Below, piece by piece: positions 23,832 to 33,429 of a DNA stretch of 64,000 nt (position 1 is its first letter; each line of letters opens with the position of its first letter). Location: the NCBI RefSeq assembly GCF_017921815.1, contig NZ_JAGEMM010000001.1, positions 682,001 to 746,000 of the forward strand. Direction: 5' to 3'. This DNA comes from Microvirga antarctica. GTDB taxonomy: Bacteria > Pseudomonadota > Alphaproteobacteria > Rhizobiales > Beijerinckiaceae. The notes beneath the pieces are model-generated. The model saw only the letters and a program-made list of their open reading frames with translations. It made no database searches and had not been told where the DNA came from. A program made the translations under genes and the position numbers.

Positions 23832-26288
23832 ATGCGTATGGTTTCACAGGCATCCGACGGGATTTCGCAATCCCGCATCTGGTCGACACGTCACACCCTG
23901 ATCGCGCTTTCGGCCATTCTCGCCGTCTGGGCCGTCGCAGCCCTGGTCTGGCCGCTCACCGGCACCGTCGTCCCGTGGGATTCCAAGAACCAGTTCTATC
24001 CGACCCTGCGTTATCTCGGCGCCGCGTTGGCCCATGGCGAACTTCCCCTCTGGAATCCCTACCATTTCGGCGGCCACCCCTCGGCGGCCGATCCGCAATC
24101 GCTGCTCTTCACCCCCACCATGCTGTTGTTCGGCTGGCTCATCCCTGAGCCCTCGATGCAATTGTTCGATGCGGTGGTGTTCGCCCATTTCCTGCCCGGC
24201 GCCCTGGCCTTCGTGCCATTGTTCAAGCGGCGCGGCTGGCATCCGGCCGGAGCCGTGTTGGCGGCGATCGTCTTCATCCTCGGCGGCTCGGCCACGGCGC
24301 GCCTGCAGCATACGGGCATCATCCTCAGCTACGGCTATTTTCCCCTCGCGCTGCTGCTGCTCGAGGAGGCGCTCGACCGCCGCTCGTTCCGCATCGGCGC
24401 TCTGTTTGCGCTCATCGCGGCCGTGATGGTGATCGGGCGGGATCAGGTGGCATTCCTGTGCGCCTTGACCCTGATCGCGGTGGCCGGCCACCGCATCTGG
24501 ACCGCCCCCAGGCCGCTCGCCTACCTGCGCTCCCGCGGTCCGCTTCTGGTCATGATGGCCTTCATCGGCGGCGCACTGCTGGCGGTGCCCGTGGTCCTCA
24601 CCATGCAGTTCCTCGCCACCTCGACCCGTCCGTCCTTCGGCTACGGCGTCGCCGCGATGGGGTCCCTGCCGCCGGAGAGCCTTGCCACCATCCTGTTCGG
24701 CAATGTGTTCGGCTCCCTGCGCTGGACCTATGATTACTGGGGACCGGACTGGCATTCCCTGGCCGAGGGGACCTGGACCGACCGCGCCACCAACTATCTC
24801 TTCATCGGGACGATCCCGGCCCTGCTGCTGCTCTGGCACGGGGTGGCCGGCGGACGCCTCTTCGCGCGGGAGTTCCGGTTCTTCCTGGTGGTCGGGATCA
24901 TCGCCATTCTCTACGCGCTGGGCCGCTACACGCCCGGATTCGAACTGGTGTTCGATCACCTCCCAGGCGTCGATCTCTATCGCCGTCCGGCCGACGCGAC
25001 CTTCCTCATCAACATCATTCTGGCCTTCGCGGTCGGCTATCTGGTGCACCGCTACGTCACCGACGGCCTGCCACGCTGGAATGCGGCCGCTCTCGGCAAA
25101 TTCCGGGTCGCCCTACCCATGCTCTCCATCGGGCTTGTGATCGCGGCCATTGCCAGCGCCATGGTCTTTGCCCTGAGAGCCGGCCAAGGCGCCGCATCGA
25201 TGCGCGAAATCGGCTTCGGCCTGCTGGCCGCAACTTTCGCGATGCTGGCGCTCAGCCGGTTCAGCAACACCCCGCGCCTGCGCCTGGCCGCTGCCGCGAT
25301 GGTGATTGCCCTGACCGGCGGCGAGCTGATCGGACGGCACGCGGCCTCCGCCCTCAATGCGGAACCGGCCGAGCGCTATGCGGTGTTCCAACAGCTCCCA
25401 CCCGAACAATTGCAGGGCCTGCAGATCCTCAAACGGGAACTCGCGGAGCGGAACGCGGAAGGCGACCATCCGCGGGTCGAGATCCTCGGCCTCGGCGGCC
25501 CCTGGCAGAACGCCTCGATGGTGCTGCAGCTGGAGGACATCATCGGCTACAACCCTTTGCGGCTGGCGGATTACGAGCGCGCGATCGGCCCAGGCGAGAA
25601 TGCCGAGGATCCTAACCTGCGCACCTTCCCGGCGACCTTTCGCGGCTACAAATGCCGGCTGGCGGGGCTTCTCGGCCTCGAATACCTCGTTCTGGACCGC
25701 CCCATCGAGCGGATGCCCCGTCACTTTCCCCGGCTGACGGGGGCCGAGGTCGTCTATGGCACCGGCAAGATGTGGGTCTATCGCCTCAACACCTCGAGCC
25801 CGCGCACCTATCTCGCCCACCATGTGACGCCGGTGGATTCCGAAGCCGTGCTCGATCAGGAGGAGTTGCCCGAATTCAATCGGGAAACCGAGGCGCTGAT
25901 CGACGATCGCAGCGTCAAGCTCCTCAAGGCGCAATATTCCGCCGCTCCCACAACGCCATCAGCGGTGCCCTCGGGTCTTGCCGGTGAAGCGCGCATCACC
26001 AGCTATCAACGCAACGCCGTCGCGATCGAGGTGAACAGCGAGACGGCCGGCGTTCTGGTCCTGCACGACATCTATTATCCAGGCTGGGAAGTGACCGTGG
26101 ACGGAGTGCGTCAGCCGCTGCTGAAGGCCAACCTGCTGTTCCGGGGCGTCGAAGTGCCCGCCGGCAAACATCGGGTCGCATTCGAATTCCGCCCCATTTC
26201 TTTTGATAATCTGATGGCTGCGGCCTCCGAACTGGTGGCCAGCGAGCTCCCGCCCATCAAGACCGCCGAAATCCCGCGGGTCCGTTGA
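23832..26288 (+). CDS. YfhO-like integral membrane protein (GT-C type)
   Basis: 818 residues; ATG 23832 or 23838. The N-terminal two thirds hold about a dozen hydrophobic segments, and the first loop contains VVPWDSKNQFYPTLRYLGAA then GELPLWNPYHFGGHP, the acidic-loop pattern of YfhO proteins and GT-C glycosyltransferases. The C-terminal 250 residues are soluble and end with YYPGWEVTVDGVRQPLLKAN, a beta-sandwich typical of the family. YfhO proteins of Gram-positive bacteria modify teichoic acids with sugars; the substrate in alphaproteobacteria is unknown, presumably a lipid-linked sugar transferred to an envelope polymer. It is followed closely by a secreted protein gene. Confidence 0.85.
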   Translation: MRMVSQASDGISQSRIWSTRHTLIALSAILAVWAVAALVWPLTGTVVPWDSKNQFYPTLRYLGAALAHGELPLWNPYHFGGHPSAADPQSLLFTPTMLLFGWLIPEPSMQLFDAVVFAHFLPGALAFVPLFKRRGWHPAGAVLAAIVFILGGSATARLQHTGIILSYGYFPLALLLLEEALDRRSFRIGALFALIAAVMVIGRDQVAFLCALTLIAVAGHRIWTAPRPLAYLRSRGPLLVMMAFIGGALLAVPVVLTMQFLATSTRPSFGYGVAAMGSLPPESLATILFGNVFGSLRWTYDYWGPDWHSLAEGTWTDRATNYLFIGTIPALLLLWHGVAGGRLFAREFRFFLVVGIIAILYALGRYTPGFELVFDHLPGVDLYRRPADATFLINIILAFAVGYLVHRYVTDGLPRWNAAALGKFRVALPMLSIGLVIAAIASAMVFALRAGQGAASMREIGFGLLAATFAMLALSRFSNTPRLRLAAAAMVIALTGGELIGRHAASALNAEPAERYAVFQQLPPEQLQGLQILKRELAERNAEGDHPRVEILGLGGPWQNASMVLQLEDIIGYNPLRLADYERAIGPGENAEDPNLRTFPATFRGYKCRLAGLLGLEYLVLDRPIERMPRHFPRLTGAEVVYGTGKMWVYRLNTSSPRTYLAHHVTPVDSEAVLDQEELPEFNRETEALIDDRSVKLLKAQYSAAPTTPSAVPSGLAGEARITSYQRNAVAIEVNSETAGVLVLHDIYYPGWEVTVDGVRQPLLKANLLFRGVEVPAGKHRVAFEFRPISFDNLMAAASELVASELPPIKTAEIPRVR

Positions 26289-26313
26289 CGGCCCCAAACC
26301 TGAAGTCCGATTT

Positions 26314-27186
26314 GTGAAAACCCGCTCTGCCGCCCTGATTGTCGCCTGCCTGCTCGGATCCGGAAGCGCCTTTGCCCAACAGGCGCCCGCTGTGCCGTCG
26401 CTGATGCAGAACTCGCCGCCCATTCCGGTCGGTCAGGTGCAGGTCAACGCCAATGCGGCTTTCGCCGAAAGCGGACAGCCGATCAAGTCGGGCCTCGTCT
26501 GGCGGGTCTATGAGGATCGCGGGGACACGATCCAGCCGACCATCGTCACGCGCTCGTCCAGCCCAACGCCCAGCTTCACCCTCGCACCCGGCAATTACAT
26601 CATCCACGTCGGCTACGGCTTTGCGGGGGCGTCGAAACGGATCAGCGTCCAATCCGGCAGCCTGTCCGAGCGCCTGACCATCAGCGCCGGGGCCCTCCGG
26701 CTGAAAGGGGCGGTCGGCGACACCCCGATCCCGGGACAGCGCCTGTCCTTCTCGGTCTATGTGCCGCTCGCCCAGAATTCAGAAGGCAGGCTCGTGCTTG
26801 CCAACGGCAAGGCCAACGATCTCATCCGCCTGCCCGAGGGCACCTACCACGTGGTGTCGACCTATGGAGATGCCAACGCCATCATGCGCTCCGACCTCAA
26901 GGTCGAGTCCGGCAAGGTGACCGAGGCGACCCTCAACCATCGGGCCGCGACCGTGACGCTGAAGCTCGTGGGTGCTGCGGGCGGCGAGGCCTTCGCGGGC
27001 ACCGCCTTCAGTGTGCTGACCCCCGGCGGCGACGTGATCCGCGAGGCGATTGGCGCCTTCCCTTCGGTCACATTGGCCGAAGGCGACTACGTGCTGATTG
27101 CCCGGCACGAGGGCAAGGTCCGCACCCGCGAATTCAAGGTCGAGAGCGGGCTGGACCGCGACATCGAGATCATCGCGACGCCTTGA
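26314..27186 (+). CDS. Secreted beta-sandwich protein, hypothetical
   Basis: 290 residues from a GTG at 26314, 25 bases past the YfhO-like stop; no strong ribosome site is visible, so coupling to the upstream gene is possible. The signal peptide KTRSAALIVACLLGSGSAFA ends at about 21. The rest shows three similar modules with the pattern FTLAPGNYIIHVGYG, IRLPEGTYHVVSTYG and VTLAEGDYVLIARHEG, that is, internally repeated beta-domains (about 85 residues apart) resembling carboxypeptidase-regulatory/Ig-like folds. Related genes are found in many Hyphomicrobiales. Function unknown. Confidence 0.75.
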   Translation: MKTRSAALIVACLLGSGSAFAQQAPAVPSLMQNSPPIPVGQVQVNANAAFAESGQPIKSGLVWRVYEDRGDTIQPTIVTRSSSPTPSFTLAPGNYIIHVGYGFAGASKRISVQSGSLSERLTISAGALRLKGAVGDTPIPGQRLSFSVYVPLAQNSEGRLVLANGKANDLIRLPEGTYHVVSTYGDANAIMRSDLKVESGKVTEATLNHRAATVTLKLVGAAGGEAFAGTAFSVLTPGGDVIREAIGAFPSVTLAEGDYVLIARHEGKVRTREFKVESGLDRDIEIIATP

Positions 27187-27258
27187 AGACTGACTGGCAG
27201 TCCCGACGACGCGGGGCGTCCCCACCGGTGAAGCCACCGGCAGGGATTTGGTGTGGCC

Positions 27259-29271
27259 TCAGACGAGCGTTCCGGCCACCACGTGGTGGCCGTCGAGGGT
27301 GAGATCCTGCTCGGGCTCGGCGACCTCCGCGGCCATCCGTTTGAGATCCGGCGTCACCGCCTCGTCGACCAGCGTCCTGATGGCCTCGTCGAGGGTCATC
27401 GTGGTCTGGTTCGGGCTGCCGAGGCGGCGGATCGAGACGGTCCTCTCGGCCGCTTCCTTCTTGCCCACCACGAGAAGCACCGGCACCTTGGCGAGCGAAT
27501 GTTCGCGCACCTTGTAGGTGATCTTCTCGTTGCGCAGATCCGCGTTGACCCGCAGGCCGGCCTTGTCGAGGGCCTTCACGACCTCGTTCGCATAAGAATC
27601 GCCTTCCGCCGTGATCGTGGCCACCACCGCCTGGACGGGCGCCAGCCAGAGCGGGAAATGCCCGGCGAAATGCTCGATCAGGATGCCGGCGAAGCGCTCC
27701 ATCGAGCCACAGATCGCCCGGTGGACCATGACGGGGGTTTTCTTCTGGCCGTCATTGTCGACGAAGAACGCGCCAAAGCGCTCCGGCAGGTTGAAATCGA
27801 CCTGGGTCGTTCCGCATTGCCAGTCGCGCCCGATGGCGTCGCGCAGGACGTATTCGAATTTCGGGCCGTAGAAGGCGCCCTCGCCGGGATTGATCGCCGT
27901 CTTGATCCGTCCGCCGGACTGATCCTCGATCTGCTGCAACACACGGGTCATCACCGCCTCGGCGTGATCCCACAGATCGTCGCTGCCGACGCGCTTGTCG
28001 GGGCGTGTGGAGAGTTTCACCACGATATTGTCGAAGCCGAAATCCGCATAGGTCGACAGGATCAGATCGTTGATCTTGAGGCATTCCTCGGCCAGTTGAT
28101 CCTCGGTGCAGAACACATGCGCATCGTCCTGCGTAAAGGCGCGCACGCGCATCAGGCCGTGCAGCGCGCCTGAGGGCTCGTAGCGGGAGACGGCGCCGAA
28201 TTCGGCCATGCGCAGCGGCAAATCGCGGTAGGATTTCAGCCCGTGCTTGAAGATCTGCACGTGCCCCGGGCAGTTCATTGGCTTGATGGCGAAGACGCGG
28301 TCATCCTCCGTCTTCGTGACGAACATGTTCTCCCGGTACCAGCCCCAATGGCCCGAGGTCTCCCACAGGGCCTTGTCGAGGATCTGGGGAGCGTTGACCT
28401 CCTGGTAATCGCCCTTGAGACGGCGGCGCATGTAGGAGATCAGCGCCTGGAACAGGGTCCAGCCCTTGGGGTGCCAGAACACGACGCCCGGCCCTTCCTC
28501 CTGGAAATGGAACAGGTCCATCTCACGGCCGAGGCGACGATGGTCGCGCTTTTCGGCTTCCTCCAGCTGCAGCAGATAGGCGTCGAGATCCTCCTGCGAG
28601 GCGAAGGCCGTGCCGTAGATGCGGGTCAGCATCGGGTTGTTGGAATCCCCGCGCCAATAGGCGCCGGCGACCTTCAACAGCTTGAAGGCGCTGCCGATCT
28701 TGCCGGTCGAGGTCATGTGGGGGCCGCGACAGAGATCGAACCACTCGCCCTGCGCGTAGATGTTGAGGTTCTGGCCCTCGGGGATCGCGTCGATCAGTTC
28801 CAGCTTGTAGGCCTCGCCCTTGTCGGCAAACACCTGCTTGGCCTTCTCGCGGGTCCACACGTCCTTGGTGAAGGGGCGATCCTTGGCGATGACCTCGCGC
28901 ATCTTGGCTTCGATGGCGACGAAATCCTCGGGACTGAACGGCTCGGGCCGGGCGAAATCGTAGTAGAACCCGTTCTCGATCACGGGGCCGATAGTGACCT
29001 GCGTTCCCGGGAACAGCGCCTGGACCGCCTCGGCCAGCACGTGAGCGGCGTCGTGGCGGATGAGTTCGAGCGCGCGCGGATCGTCCCGGGTCAGGAACTC
29101 GATTTTCGCGTCCCGATGGATCGGATCGGCGAGGTCGACGACGGTGCCGTCGAGCGCCATCGCCACCGTGCGCTTGGCCAGCGACTTGGCGATGCCTTCG
29201 GCGATGGCGCGGCCGGTAATGCCGGGAGCAAATTCGCGGGCGGCGCCGTCGGGGAATGTGAGGGTAATCAT
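27259..29271 (-). CDS. thrS: Threonyl-tRNA synthetase
   Basis: 670 residues, slightly longer than E. coli ThrS (642). Domains in order: TGS (1-60), editing domain with HDAAH (about 74-78) and LCRGPH, class II catalytic core with PMNCPGH (zinc-ligand Cys), [15 protein letters not shown] and [10 protein letters not shown], and the anticodon-binding domain from about 550. A C-terminal tail of about 30 residues ends [19 protein letters not shown] lies about nine bases before the ATG. No T-box-like leader fits in the 70 bases upstream. It charges tRNA-Thr and hydrolyses mischarged Ser-tRNA-Thr. Confidence 0.97.
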   Translation of the reverse strand: MITLTFPDGAAREFAPGITGRAIAEGIAKSLAKRTVAMALDGTVVDLADPIHRDAKIEFLTRDDPRALELIRHDAAHVLAEAVQALFPGTQVTIGPVIENGFYYDFARPEPFSPEDFVAIEAKMREVIAKDRPFTKDVWTREKAKQVFADKGEAYKLELIDAIPEGQNLNIYAQGEWFDLCRGPHMTSTGKIGSAFKLLKVAGAYWRGDSNNPMLTRIYGTAFASQEDLDAYLLQLEEAEKRDHRRLGREMDLFHFQEEGPGVVFWHPKGWTLFQALISYMRRRLKGDYQEVNAPQILDKALWETSGHWGWYRENMFVTKTEDDRVFAIKPMNCPGHVQIFKHGLKSYRDLPLRMAEFGAVSRYEPSGALHGLMRVRAFTQDDAHVFCTEDQLAEECLKINDLILSTYADFGFDNIVVKLSTRPDKRVGSDDLWDHAEAVMTRVLQQIEDQSGGRIKTAINPGEGAFYGPKFEYVLRDAIGRDWQCGTTQVDFNLPERFGAFFVDNDGQKKTPVMVHRAICGSMERFAGILIEHFAGHFPLWLAPVQAVVATITAEGDSYANEVVKALDKAGLRVNADLRNEKITYKVREHSLAKVPVLLVVGKKEAAERTVSIRRLGSPNQTTMTLDEAIRTLVDEAVTPDLKRMAAEVAEPEQDLTLDGHHVVAGTLV

Positions 29272-29347
29272 GGCAACGGGTCTCCTTGCTCACTCCTGCC
29301 AACAAAGCAGGTAAGCGGGCCGACGGATCGATGATGAGAAAGCGAAA

Positions 29348-29677
29348 TCAGCCGCCGTCAGGTTCGACTGCTTCGCAGATGATCGCGGGGGCATTGACGC
29401 CACGCCAGCGACCATAGGCCCACGGCTTATACCAGGCTGCCGTTTCGGGCAATGTTTCACTCACCAGATCGAGGCCTGACGTCCCGAACGGCCCGCACCG
29501 GCAGATCCGGGCCGCCCCCATCCAGCCGCCGGCCCAGAAGCCGTGCCGCTGGATCGCTTCGTCCGTGTAGTCCGAGCAGGTCGGAAGGTGCCGGCACTGG
29601 CGGCCGATGAGCCCCGACAAGGTCAGCTGGTAGCCGCGGATGGCGAGGTGCGCGATGCTCTGGCCAGGATGTGGCAT
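29348..29677 (-). CDS. yidD: Membrane protein insertion efficiency factor YidD
   Basis: 109 residues from ATG 29677, overlapping the stop of the SufU-like gene by one base (TGATG). The family core is complete: GYQLTLSGLIGRQCRHLPTC with SDYTDEAIQRHG next and GGWMGAARICRCGPFG. It is a small amphipathic peripheral inner-membrane protein that aids YidC/Sec insertion. Usual yidD genes sit between rnpA and yidC; here it is paired with an Fe-S scaffold gene, an arrangement known in Hyphomicrobiales. Confidence 0.92.
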   Translation of the reverse strand: MPHPGQSIAHLAIRGYQLTLSGLIGRQCRHLPTCSDYTDEAIQRHGFWAGGWMGAARICRCGPFGTSGLDLVSETLPETAAWYKPWAYGRWRGVNAPAIICEAVEPDGG

Positions 29678-30120
29678 CAGTTGCCCGCGCGATCCCGCCG
29701 GGCGATCTGATCGAGGCAATCGACCACCGCGTCGAAGGTGAGGAGAATGGAGGCATGGCGGGCCTTGTAGTCCCGCAGGGGCTCCAGCGCCGCGAGATCG
29801 GCCCACCTCCCCTCCGGCGCCTGTCCGTCCTCCTTGAGGATCCGCCGAGCCGTTTCCCGAATGGCGCGCAACTCGTCGGCGGTCGAGTCGAGGACGTGCC
29901 GCCCCATAATGGCCGACGAGGCCTGGCCGAGGGCGCAGGCCTTCACCTCATGGGCAAAGCCGGTCACCCGGTCTCCCTCGAGGCGCAGATCCACCGTCAC
30001 CACCGAGCCGCAGAGGCGGGAGCGTGCGGTGGCGCTGGCATCGGCATCCGGGAGCCGGCCGATATGCGGGATGGCGGCGGCAAGTTCCAGAATTCGGCGG
30101 TTATAGATGTCGTTCAGCAT
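29677..30120 (-). CDS. Iron-sulfur cluster assembly scaffold (SufU/IscU-like)
   Basis: 147 residues from ATG 30120. It follows the IscU/SufU fold: [21 protein letters not shown]37 in [12 protein letters not shown] and C62 in [13 protein letters not shown]. The third ligand position reads RHASILLTF, so the Cys of classical SufU is missing; this is usual in the alphaproteobacterial subgroup. It may assemble or transfer clusters or act as a sulfur acceptor. It is coupled to yidD and divergent from hisI across 145 bases. Confidence 0.83.
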   Translation of the reverse strand: MLNDIYNRRILELAAAIPHIGRLPDADASATARSRLCGSVVTVDLRLEGDRVTGFAHEVKACALGQASSAIMGRHVLDSTADELRAIRETARRILKEDGQAPEGRWADLAALEPLRDYKARHASILLTFDAVVDCLDQIARRDRAGN

Positions 30121-30265
30121 GACAGACTCTGGCAGGCATGCGCCTGGGGATCGATCCGCCCCATATAAGCATGAGGGGCGGCCGACGCGAGCCGCCTTGA
30201 CGCCATGGTCGGGGCGGGTGTTCAAGATCCCGTCGCCGCGCCCGGCGTCATCCAAGAGGTGCCCC

Positions 30266-30676
30266 ATGCCTGAGTCCCGGCTTTTCCCGAATCCTGGCAG
30301 CAAGACGGATCTGGAAGAAGGCGAGGCGCTGACGCCCCGCTTCGGCGCCGATGGATTGGTGACCTGCGTCACCACCGATGCCGAGACCGGCGACGTGCTG
30401 ATGGTCGCCCACATGAACGCCGAGGCCCTGGGCCGGACCATCGCAACCGGCGAGGGCTGGTATTGGTCCCGCTCGCGGGCGGAGCTCTGGCACAAGGGCG
30501 CGACGAGCGGGCAGATCCAGACGGTGGTCGAGATGCGTGTCGATTGCGATCAGGACGCGGTCTGGCTCAAGGTCCGGGTCGCAGGCGACGGCGGCTGCTG
30601 CCATACCGGCCGGCACTCCTGTTTTTATCGCCGGATCGAAACGATTGGCGGCGAGCCCCGTCTGTCTCACCGGTAG
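30266..30676 (+). CDS. hisI: Phosphoribosyl-AMP cyclohydrolase
   Basis: 136 residues from ATG 30266 with AAGAGGT five bases upstream. Motifs: [18 protein letters not shown], the metal-binding VDCDQDAVW (C94 and Asp residues) and zinc ligands in [14 protein letters not shown]. It opens the purine ring of PR-AMP in histidine synthesis. The PR-ATP pyrophosphatase domain (HisE) is not fused. The gene is separate from the main his operon, as usual in Hyphomicrobiales, and the folE gene often found beside it is absent here. Confidence 0.95.
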   Translation: MPESRLFPNPGSKTDLEEGEALTPRFGADGLVTCVTTDAETGDVLMVAHMNAEALGRTIATGEGWYWSRSRAELWHKGATSGQIQTVVEMRVDCDQDAVWLKVRVAGDGGCCHTGRHSCFYRRIETIGGEPRLSHR

Positions 30677-30770
30677 AAACAAAGTTGCGTTACCCCGTGT
30701 TTTCCCGCACCCCTATTCATGCGATTTTCATCGATCTTTGCGATGCTGGTCGCAGTGATGGAGGCCGGTC

Positions 30771-31775
30771 ATGTTCTGGGACGGCGTCGCCCGGCGAAAT
30801 GCCGGGTCCGGAGAGGGCGGAGAGCCGATGATCGTGAATGCAGTCCCTGAACGTGAGCAGCGCTCCAGGCTCAAGATTGGCCTTGCCCTCGGCGGCGGTG
30901 CAGCCCGCGGCTGGTCGCATATCGGCGTCATCCGGGCGCTTCATGAGGCGGGAATCGTCCCCGACGTGATCGCCGGCTGCTCCATCGGGGCCGTTGTGGG
31001 CGGCTGCTATGCTGCCGGAAAGCTCGACGAACTCGAAACCTTCGCCCGCTCGCTCACCAAGCGCCGGGTCATGGGTCTGCTCGATTTTCACATCGGCGCT
31101 GGCCTGATCTCCGGCGGGCGTCTGCAACGCCTTCTCGAACACGATCTCGAGGATCGGATGATCGAGTCGCTGCCAATGAAATTCTGCACGATCTCGACGG
31201 AGCTGATGTCCGGCCACGAAATCTGGCTGACCCGGGGACCGCTTGTTCGGGCAATCCGGGCCTCCTACGCCCTCCCCGGCGTGTTCGATCCGGTGATGGT
31301 CGACGGGCGGTGGCTGATGGACGGAGCGCTCGTCAACCCGATTCCCATCACGGCAGCCCGGGCGCTCGAGGCCGACCTCGTGATCTGCGTCAATCTCAAC
31401 GGGGAAATCCGCATCCGCGGCACCGTCATCCAGAATTTCGAGGCGAAGGCGACCGACGAAATCGACATCGAGGACGCCCTGTCCGAGCCGCGCCGCTGGG
31501 GGATCTTCTCGCCCGGCCGCCCGGCACGGCGCCCGCAGGCGGATGCACCCGGTCTCGCCACGGTGATGGTCGATGCCTTCAACATCATGCAGGACCGGAT
31601 TGCCCGCTCACGGCTGGCCGGCGACCCGCCGGACATCATGATCTCGCCCAAGCTCGCCAAGATGGGATTGTTCGAGTTCCACCGCGCCGAGGAATCGATC
31701 GCGCTCGGTCGCTTCGCCGCAGAACGCGCGGTCCCGGAAATCCTCGACCTGATCCGCGACTCGCAACTGGTCTGA
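30771..31775 (+). CDS. Patatin-like phospholipase, RssA type
   Basis: 334 residues. ATG 30771 is chosen because GGAGG lies a few bases upstream; M20 at 30828 is the alternative. The oxyanion loop GGGAARGWSHIGV (about 43-55), the nucleophile elbow GCSIG (about 67-71) and the catalytic DGA with WLMDGALVNPIP (about 185) are all present, so the Ser-Asp dyad is intact. No signal peptide. The C-terminal 90 residues are a helical extension. Likely a cytoplasmic or membrane-associated lipid hydrolase. Its stop abuts that of the convergent CBS protein gene. Confidence 0.88.
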   Translation: MFWDGVARRNAGSGEGGEPMIVNAVPEREQRSRLKIGLALGGGAARGWSHIGVIRALHEAGIVPDVIAGCSIGAVVGGCYAAGKLDELETFARSLTKRRVMGLLDFHIGAGLISGGRLQRLLEHDLEDRMIESLPMKFCTISTELMSGHEIWLTRGPLVRAIRASYALPGVFDPVMVDGRWLMDGALVNPIPITAARALEADLVICVNLNGEIRIRGTVIQNFEAKATDEIDIEDALSEPRRWGIFSPGRPARRPQADAPGLATVMVDAFNIMQDRIARSRLAGDPPDIMISPKLAKMGLFEFHRAEESIALGRFAAERAVPEILDLIRDSQLV

Positions 31776-32207
31776 TCAGGCCGTGGCGATGTAGTCGCGG
31801 ATAGACTGCGCCTCCGCTTCGATCTCGGCGAGGCGGTGTTTGACCACGTCGCCAATCGAGATGATGCCGATCAGCCTGCCCTCTTCCACCACCGGGACGT
31901 GACGGAAGCGGCCGTTCGTCATGGCTTCCATGACGTCATTGACGGAGCTTGCGCTGGTGCAGGTGACGACCTTGGCGGTCATGAAGCTCGACAGCGGCAT
32001 ATGGAGCGCGTCGGCTCCGTGGGTGGAGACGGCCCGGACGATATCGCGCTCGGAAATGATTCCGGAGACAGGGTGTTCCCCGTCGCGGACGAGCACGGCG
32101 CCGATCCGGCGCTCGGCGAGCATCCTGACCGCCTCGTCCAGCAACCGATCCGGAGCGATGGTCACGACCTCATGGCCCTTCGATGACAGAATGCGATTGA
32201 CGGACAT
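31776..32207 (-). CDS. CBS-domain pair protein
   Basis: 143 residues from ATG 32207 behind GGGAGG. It is two tandem CBS domains: the first reads VVTIAPDRLLDEAVRMLAER and GAVLVRDGEHPVSGIISERD, the second VVTCTSASSVNDVMEAMTNG then RFRHVPVVEEGRLIGIISIGD. CBS pairs bind adenosyl nucleotides and regulate partners. With no fused output domain, it is a stand-alone sensor of unknown target. The common 'HrpB-type' CBS protein of Hyphomicrobiales has the same length. Confidence 0.88.
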   Translation of the reverse strand: MSVNRILSSKGHEVVTIAPDRLLDEAVRMLAERRIGAVLVRDGEHPVSGIISERDIVRAVSTHGADALHMPLSSFMTAKVVTCTSASSVNDVMEAMTNGRFRHVPVVEEGRLIGIISIGDVVKHRLAEIEAEAQSIRDYIATA

Positions 32208-32295
32208 GCGCGCCTCCCTGTTGGCCGACGCCGTCACCAGCGCGGAAAACGCTTGTGGCGTCGGCTCGGGATGATCGAGCCAATTGGCCGCATTT

Positions 32296-33111
32296 TCAAG
32301 CCGACATGCGATCCCGGCGGGTGGGAAGAGGATCCAGGATGGGAAAAAGCACCAATCCGACCAGAAACCCGCCGATATGGGCTTCCCATGCGATGCTGGC
32401 ATCGGTCGCCCCGAAGGGCTGGACAAAGGCGAACACCGCATTGGCCGCAAACCACACGCCGAGGAACATGAGGACCTGGCGGTTGCGGACGATGCCCGCA
32501 AGGCTTTCCCGGTGGCGCTCATGGACCTCGCTGACGCGGCCTTCCGGCAGCCAGTGCCGCGGCGCGAACATGAACCAGGACGCCGCCGCCATCATGCCCG
32601 ACACCGCCGCCGACGCCCCGATCATCGGCAGCACCTGCAGGGAATTCACGGACGCGTAGAGCAACGCGCCCCCGATCGCCGACGCTCCGGCAAGGACCAG
32701 GAGGCGGGCACCGCCGCAGCGGCGAGCAATCGGCGTGCCGAAGGCTGCCAGCCACACCGAGTTGATGAGGACGTGGGCCCACGAGCCATGCAGCAGCGCA
32801 TAGGTCAGCGCCGTCCACGGTCGGCCCTCCCCGTCCGCGAGAACATACTGGGCCAGCACCGCGAGCGATTCGAACGATTGGGCTGGCGCCACCTCTTTCA
32901 GGGCGGCTAGAACCTCGTCCAGCGACCCTCCGCCGTAGGTGACGGTCCAGCGGGCGGGGATGACCGCCCAGTCGATGATGAGCTTGAAATCGGTCTCATC
33001 GGACAGCAGCATCCGGACCGCATGAATGCCCACCAGCACCGCCACGGAGAGCGCGATGACGGTCGGCAGGTTGAAGATCGGTTCGGGACGGCGAGGAGAA
33101 TCAGGGGGCAT
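32296..33111 (-). CDS. Rhomboid-family intramembrane serine protease
   Basis: 271 residues from ATG 33111. Six or seven membrane helices; the conserved N-terminal rhomboid pattern TYALLHGSWAHVLINSVWL (about 103-121) provides the oxyanion Asn and His. The nucleophile is S167 in MIGASAAVSG, with Ala instead of the usual Gly after the Ser, and the catalytic His is H244 in WEAHIGGFLVGL. It cleaves membrane helices of unknown clients. The gene runs alone, downstream of the BTLCP promoter region, in the opposite direction. Confidence 0.88.
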   Translation of the reverse strand: MPPDSPRRPEPIFNLPTVIALSVAVLVGIHAVRMLLSDETDFKLIIDWAVIPARWTVTYGGGSLDEVLAALKEVAPAQSFESLAVLAQYVLADGEGRPWTALTYALLHGSWAHVLINSVWLAAFGTPIARRCGGARLLVLAGASAIGGALLYASVNSLQVLPMIGASAAVSGMMAAASWFMFAPRHWLPEGRVSEVHERHRESLAGIVRNRQVLMFLGVWFAANAVFAFVQPFGATDASIAWEAHIGGFLVGLVLFPILDPLPTRRDRMSA

Positions 33112-33429
33112 GGTACTGCTTCTTGAGACAATGCCCGCGGCGTCGCAAGACCGGAGACACGGGTGGCGAAAAGAGATCCGCGCGATGACCCAGCGTCCCG
33201 CCATCGCCGCGCGAATCGAACGGAGTGATTGTCATGCTTGCCCCCGCATGTCAGGCTCGCATGGTTCGCCGGCAAAGCCGAGTGGCCCGCGGGAAAGCTG
33301 GAAATATTTCGTTAACCTTAATGGAACCGTTCCCGGCCGCGACGCGTTAACCCACCCTTTACTTTCTCCTTGAGCCGTTAAAACAGCCGTGTCAGTTTGG
33401 TTAAAAGAAGATTAACCAGACGGTGGGGC
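33112..33429. other. AT-rich divergent promoter region
   Basis: About 318 bases between rhomboid (minus) and BTLCP (plus). Its right half is strikingly rich in TTAA: GTTAACCTTAATGG, GCGTTAACCC, CCGTTAAAAC and GGTTAAAAG. This includes one perfect CtrA-type box (listed separately) and a near match, TTAA-CCCACCC-TTTA, at 33347-33361. No gene was found. Confidence 0.5.
33401..33415 (+). promoter_or_regulatory. Perfect CtrA box (TTAA-N7-TTAA)
   Basis: TTAA-AAGAAGA-TTAA matches the full CtrA consensus with exact 7-base spacing. It ends 14 bases before the BTLCP start codon. CtrA is the master cell-cycle response regulator of alphaproteobacteria. Closeness to the start codon fits either an activated promoter with a very short leader or repression. 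Confidence 0.55.

Noticed and set aside
27187-27258. Terminator between the secreted-protein gene and thrS
   Set aside because: Only weak 5-6 bp stems without T-runs; not strong enough to list.
33397-33429. Upstream TTG start for the BTLCP gene
   Set aside because: It would begin just before the CtrA box and place a highly basic stretch in front of the signal peptide; ATG 33430 has a better site.
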